Assembly: GCA_013362725.1 (NCBI GenBank)
Contig: JABFVP010000583.1
Span: 1-10,123 of the forward strand
Direction of reading: 5' to 3'
Origin: Cupriavidus sp.
Lineage (GTDB): Bacteria > Pseudomonadota > Gammaproteobacteria > Burkholderiales > Burkholderiaceae
DNA: 10,123 nt
The notes beneath the pieces were generated by a model. That model was not told the DNA's origin. It was given only the letters and a program-made list of their open reading frames with translations, and searched no databases. Of the stretch, positions 8,157-10,123 are shown in pieces. Position 1 is the stretch's first letter; each line of letters begins with the position of its first letter. The translations under genes were made by a program, and so were the position numbers.

Positions 8157-9035
8157 TCAGGCGGCCGCCGCGGCGACGCCGCGACCGCTGCTGCGGTCCA
8201 GCCGCAGCGTCATGCAATAGGCGCCGCCGCCCGACAGCATGAACGGCGACAGGTCGACCTCATGCAGCTGGTAGCCGCGCCGTCCCAGCTCGGTGCGCAG
8301 GTGCGGCGTGGTGCGCGTCATCACCACCTGGTCGTCGAGGTTGACCGCATTGACGCTGAAATGGCGCAGGTCGTCGGCGCTGGCCTCGATGCGCAGCCGC
8401 GCCGGCACGCGCGCGCGCAGCTCGCGCAGCGCCGTTGCGCTGAACGCCGGCGGGTAGTACAGCACCTCGCCGCCCGACAGCGGGCAGAAGCACACGTCGA
8501 GGTGATAGCTCTGCTCGGTGGCCAGCTCCAGCGCCACCACGTCCCTGCCGAAATAGCGCGACACCGCCAGCGCCGCCTCGTGCGACGAGCGCGGACCGAA
8601 GCCGGCCCAGAAATGGCCCCGCCCGGCGTCCCAGATGCAGTCGCCGGCGCCTTCCTGGTAGCACCCTTCCGGCAGCAGCGCGACTTCGTCGAGCAGGCCG
8701 CGCTCGCGCAGCTTGCCGAAGATGTCGGCGAACGGCGCTTCCTCGCCGCGGCGCTGCGGATAGCGGAAGCGCGCCAGCAACGCGCGCCCGTCGAGCACCA
8801 CGGCGGCGTTGGCCGGGAACACCATGTCGGGCAGCCCAGGCGCGCCGGGGGCCAGCTCCACCGCGAAGCCCGCGCGCCCGAGCGCGTCGCGCAGCGCGTC
8901 GAACGACTGCATCGCATTGCGGTGCATGCCGTGCGGGTCGCGTGCCCAGGCGGCTGGGTCCATCCACGGATTGATGCTGTACGACACGTCGTAGAAAGTC
9001 GGCTCGACCAGCAAGATGGTGGGGGTCTGGATCAC
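8157..9035 (-). CDS. Arginine dihydrolase/dimethylarginine hydrolase-like amidinotransferase-fold enzyme
   Basis: This is a 292-residue cytoplasmic enzyme of the guanidino-group-modifying superfamily. Visible landmarks are PDMVFPANA (69-77, Asn76), the acidic GAGDCIWD (129-136, Asp132), SYHLDVCF (176-183, His178) and the C-terminal GGGAYCMTL (269-277) with the likely nucleophile Cys274. These are the expected catalytic Asp, His and Cys positions. The pair with ocd suggests it removes the guanidino group of arginine to give ornithine, as in cyanobacterial ArgZ/AgrE. An Asn in the VFxAN segment fits my recollection that ArgZ-type dihydrolases need Asn there. Alternatives are dimethylarginine dimethylaminohydrolase or arginine deiminase, both producing citrulline. 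The start is GTG at 9033-9035 with AGGAG (minus strand of 9041-9045) 5 bases upstream. It is first in the operon and divergent from the Lrp-type gene. The last residues are a low-complexity alanine tail. Confidence 0.8.
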   Translation of the reverse strand: MIQTPTILLVEPTFYDVSYSINPWMDPAAWARDPHGMHRNAMQSFDALRDALGRAGFAVELAPGAPGLPDMVFPANAAVVLDGRALLARFRYPQRRGEEAPFADIFGKLRERGLLDEVALLPEGCYQEGAGDCIWDAGRGHFWAGFGPRSSHEAALAVSRYFGRDVVALELATEQSYHLDVCFCPLSGGEVLYYPPAFSATALRELRARVPARLRIEASADDLRHFSVNAVNLDDQVVMTRTTPHLRTELGRRGYQLHEVDLSPFMLSGGGAYCMTLRLDRSSGRGVAAAAA

Positions 9036-9211
9036 GGCGGCTCCTGGTGGGCATGGCGGGGCGACGGCATCCCCTCAGGGAAATCCGTCCGTCGATTCAA
9101 TTCTGGTGCAAGCACGCGTTACCCAAAAGCCAGCAAACTGCCCGGTTTGCGCCTACCATTGTCCAAAACGACAGCCTCCGCTGTCGTTTTGCCAAACCGC
9201 CCCCTTGCTCC
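9036..9211. promoter_or_regulatory. Divergent regulatory region between the arginine/ornithine operon and the Lrp-type gene
   Basis: These 176 bp must hold promoters for both directions. They contain two inverted repeats: GCAAAC (9133-9138) with GTTTGC (9145-9150), and a perfect repeat with 12-bp arms at 9164-9175 and 9180-9191. Their centres are 36 bp apart. No clear -35/-10 pair was identified in either direction. The arrangement is typical of an Lrp/AsnC regulator controlling the divergent operon and itself. Confidence 0.55.
9164..9191. repeat. Perfect 12-bp-arm inverted repeat upstream of the Lrp-type gene
   Basis: CAAAACGACAGC (9164-9175) and GCTGTCGTTTTG (9180-9191) are exact inverted copies around CTCC. 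The repeat ends 20 bases before the ATG at 9212. It could be an operator, or an RNA hairpin in the leader. Its A-tract and T-tract arms resemble a bidirectional terminator, although the T-run is followed by GCC. Confidence 0.8.
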
Positions 9212-9631
9212 ATGGATGCCACCGATCAGCAGCTGATAGCCCTCCTGCGCGACAACGCGCGCACGCCGGTGACGGCACTGGCGCAGGCGCTGCGCGTGTC
9301 GCGCGCGACGGTGCAGAACCGCATCGACAAACTGGAACAGGAAGGGCTGATCGTGGGCTACACCGTGCGCCTGCGGCCCGAGGCCGAGGCCCACCGCATC
9401 CGCGCCTGGATGACGGTCGCGGTCGACGGCAACAAGACCCGCGCCGTGCTGCAAGCGCTGCGCGGCGAGCCCAACGTGCAGGCGCTGCACACCACCAACG
9501 GCCGCTGGGACATCATCGCCGAGCTGCGCGCCGACACGCTCGAGGCCTTCGATCGCGCGCTCGACCGGATCCGCCTGATCGACGGCATCAGCGCCACCGA
9601 GACCAGCATCCTGCTGTCGACCTACAAGTAG
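9212..9631 (+). CDS. Lrp/AsnC family transcriptional regulator
   Basis: This 139-residue DNA-binding protein has usual, slightly short Lrp/AsnC length. The N-terminal winged HTH (about 1-60) begins with the family-typical MDATDQQLIALLRDNAR and has the recognition segment VSRATVQNRIDKLEQEG (about 30-46). The RAM ligand-binding/oligomerisation domain (about 65-139) includes NVQALHTTNGRWDII and ends ISATETSILLSTYK, as in Lrp relatives. The frame is open upstream to 9047, but the extra 55 residues have no family character and would run through the inverted repeat at 9164-9191. ATG 9212 is therefore the start, even though no Shine-Dalgarno precedes it. It is divergent from the arginine/ornithine operon and probably responds to arginine, ornithine or proline; the ligand is inferred from neighbours only. 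Confidence 0.9.
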   Translation: MDATDQQLIALLRDNARTPVTALAQALRVSRATVQNRIDKLEQEGLIVGYTVRLRPEAEAHRIRAWMTVAVDGNKTRAVLQALRGEPNVQALHTTNGRWDIIAELRADTLEAFDRALDRIRLIDGISATETSILLSTYK

Positions 9632-9653
9632 GGCCGCCCCGGTCCTTGCGCCT

Positions 9654-10123
9654 TCAGGCGGCGGCGCGGCCGCGCAGGCGCTCGCGGCGCGATTCTTCAT
9701 GGAATACATGGCCGCTCGGGCGCAGCAGGTCGCGCAGCGACACGATGCCGGCCAGGCGCATGGTTTCCACGCTTTCCACCACCGGCAGGCGCGCCACGCT
9801 CAGCGCCGCCATGCTGCCGGCGGCGGCGCGCGCGGTCTGGCCCGGCAGCAGCACATGCGCGGGCGCGCCGAGCAGGTCGCGGCAGCGCAGGCCTGGCGGC
9901 ACCTCGCCGGCGGCCAGGCCGCGTATGGCGGCACGCTCGAGCATGCCCAGCACGCGGCCGTCGGCCACTACCGGGTAGGCGCGATGCGCGGCGTGTTCGC
10001 CGAAATAGCGCACCATGGCGTCGGCGACCGGCAGGTCGGCGTCGATCGCCACCACCTCGCGCGTCATCAGTTCGTCGACATGGGCGCGCTCGAGCGGATC
10101 GACACTGTATTCGCGGTAGATAT
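9654..10123 (-). CDS. CBS-domain C-terminal part of a probable ClC-type chloride channel (partial)
   Basis: On the minus strand the frame is open from the window edge at 10123 to the TGA at 9654-9656. At least 156 residues are visible and the N-terminus lies outside. The visible part is a tandem CBS pair, a regulatory nucleotide-binding module. The first begins at DELMTREVVAIDADLPVADA, with RAYPVVADGRVLGML completing its core. The second runs from the CRDLLGAPAHVLLP segment to ARLPVVESVETMRLAGIVSLRDLL. The tail after the second CBS domain (RPSGHVFHEESRRERLR) and the lead-in IYREYSVDPLERAHVDELM resemble the C-termini of ClC-family chloride channels in Burkholderiales as I recall them. No membrane segment is in view, so the channel assignment is inference; a stand-alone CBS protein or other CBS-bearing transporter is possible. 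It converges with the Lrp-type gene, 22 bases apart, with no hairpin seen between them. Confidence 0.7.
   Translation of the reverse strand, partial: IYREYSVDPLERAHVDELMTREVVAIDADLPVADAMVRYFGEHAAHRAYPVVADGRVLGMLERAAIRGLAAGEVPPGLRCRDLLGAPAHVLLPGQTARAAAGSMAALSVARLPVVESVETMRLAGIVSLRDLLRPSGHVFHEESRRERLRGRAAA

Noticed and set aside
9047..9211. N-terminal extension of the Lrp-type regulator from ATG 9047
   Set aside because: It would translate through the perfect inverted repeat and most of the divergent promoter region; ATG 9212 gives the normal Lrp/AsnC N-terminus.

Overview
The window is very GC-rich, and its genes have strong G/C bias at third codon positions. The gene families suggest a betaproteobacterium of the Burkholderiales, most likely Cupriavidus/Ralstonia-like; this rests on general resemblance, not a database match. 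No tRNA, rRNA, CRISPR array, insertion sequence, integrase or phage gene is visible. It reads as an ordinary chromosomal stretch devoted to amino-acid and dicarboxylate use, with several well-formed regulatory DNA structures.

Layout: (1) 1-757 (+) is the 3' part of hutG, the last step of histidine breakdown to glutamate. (2) 758-1243 is a regulatory gap with two matching dyad sites 32 bp apart, a sigma-54 (-24/-12) promoter and a 22-residue proline-rich small ORF with a consensus Shine-Dalgarno sequence. (3) 1244-2554 (+) is a dicarboxylate/amino acid:cation symporter, closed by a strong intrinsic terminator. (4) 2731-6013 (+) is dctB-dctD, a sensor kinase and its sigma-54 activator, overlapping by 11 bp. 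(5) 6014-6429 is a relatively AT-rich gap with three inverted repeats. (6) 6430-7026 (+) is an excisionase/MerR-type HTH protein with a degenerate receiver-like C-terminal half. (7) 7055-9035 (-) is a two-gene operon: an arginine dihydrolase/DDAH-like enzyme, then ornithine cyclodeaminase. (8) 9212-9631 (+) is a divergent Lrp/AsnC regulator. (9) 9654-10123 (-) is the CBS-pair C-terminal part of a probable ClC chloride channel, cut by the window edge.

How the parts fit: DctB senses an external dicarboxylate and phosphorylates DctD. DctD should bind the upstream dyads and drive the sigma-54 promoter of the symporter. The symporter's substrate-site residues look closer to the glutamate/aspartate (GltP) branch than to classical DctA, which would suit its position next to hutG. 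On the minus strand, the two enzymes could convert arginine to ornithine and then proline, the route that cyanobacterial AgrE carries out as one fused protein. The divergent Lrp-type gene is the obvious local regulator, and a perfect 12-bp-arm dyad lies in the shared intergenic region. I see no wholly new multi-gene system. The best leads are the regulatory DNA, the small ORF, the pseudo-receiver protein and the unfused arginine-to-proline pair.
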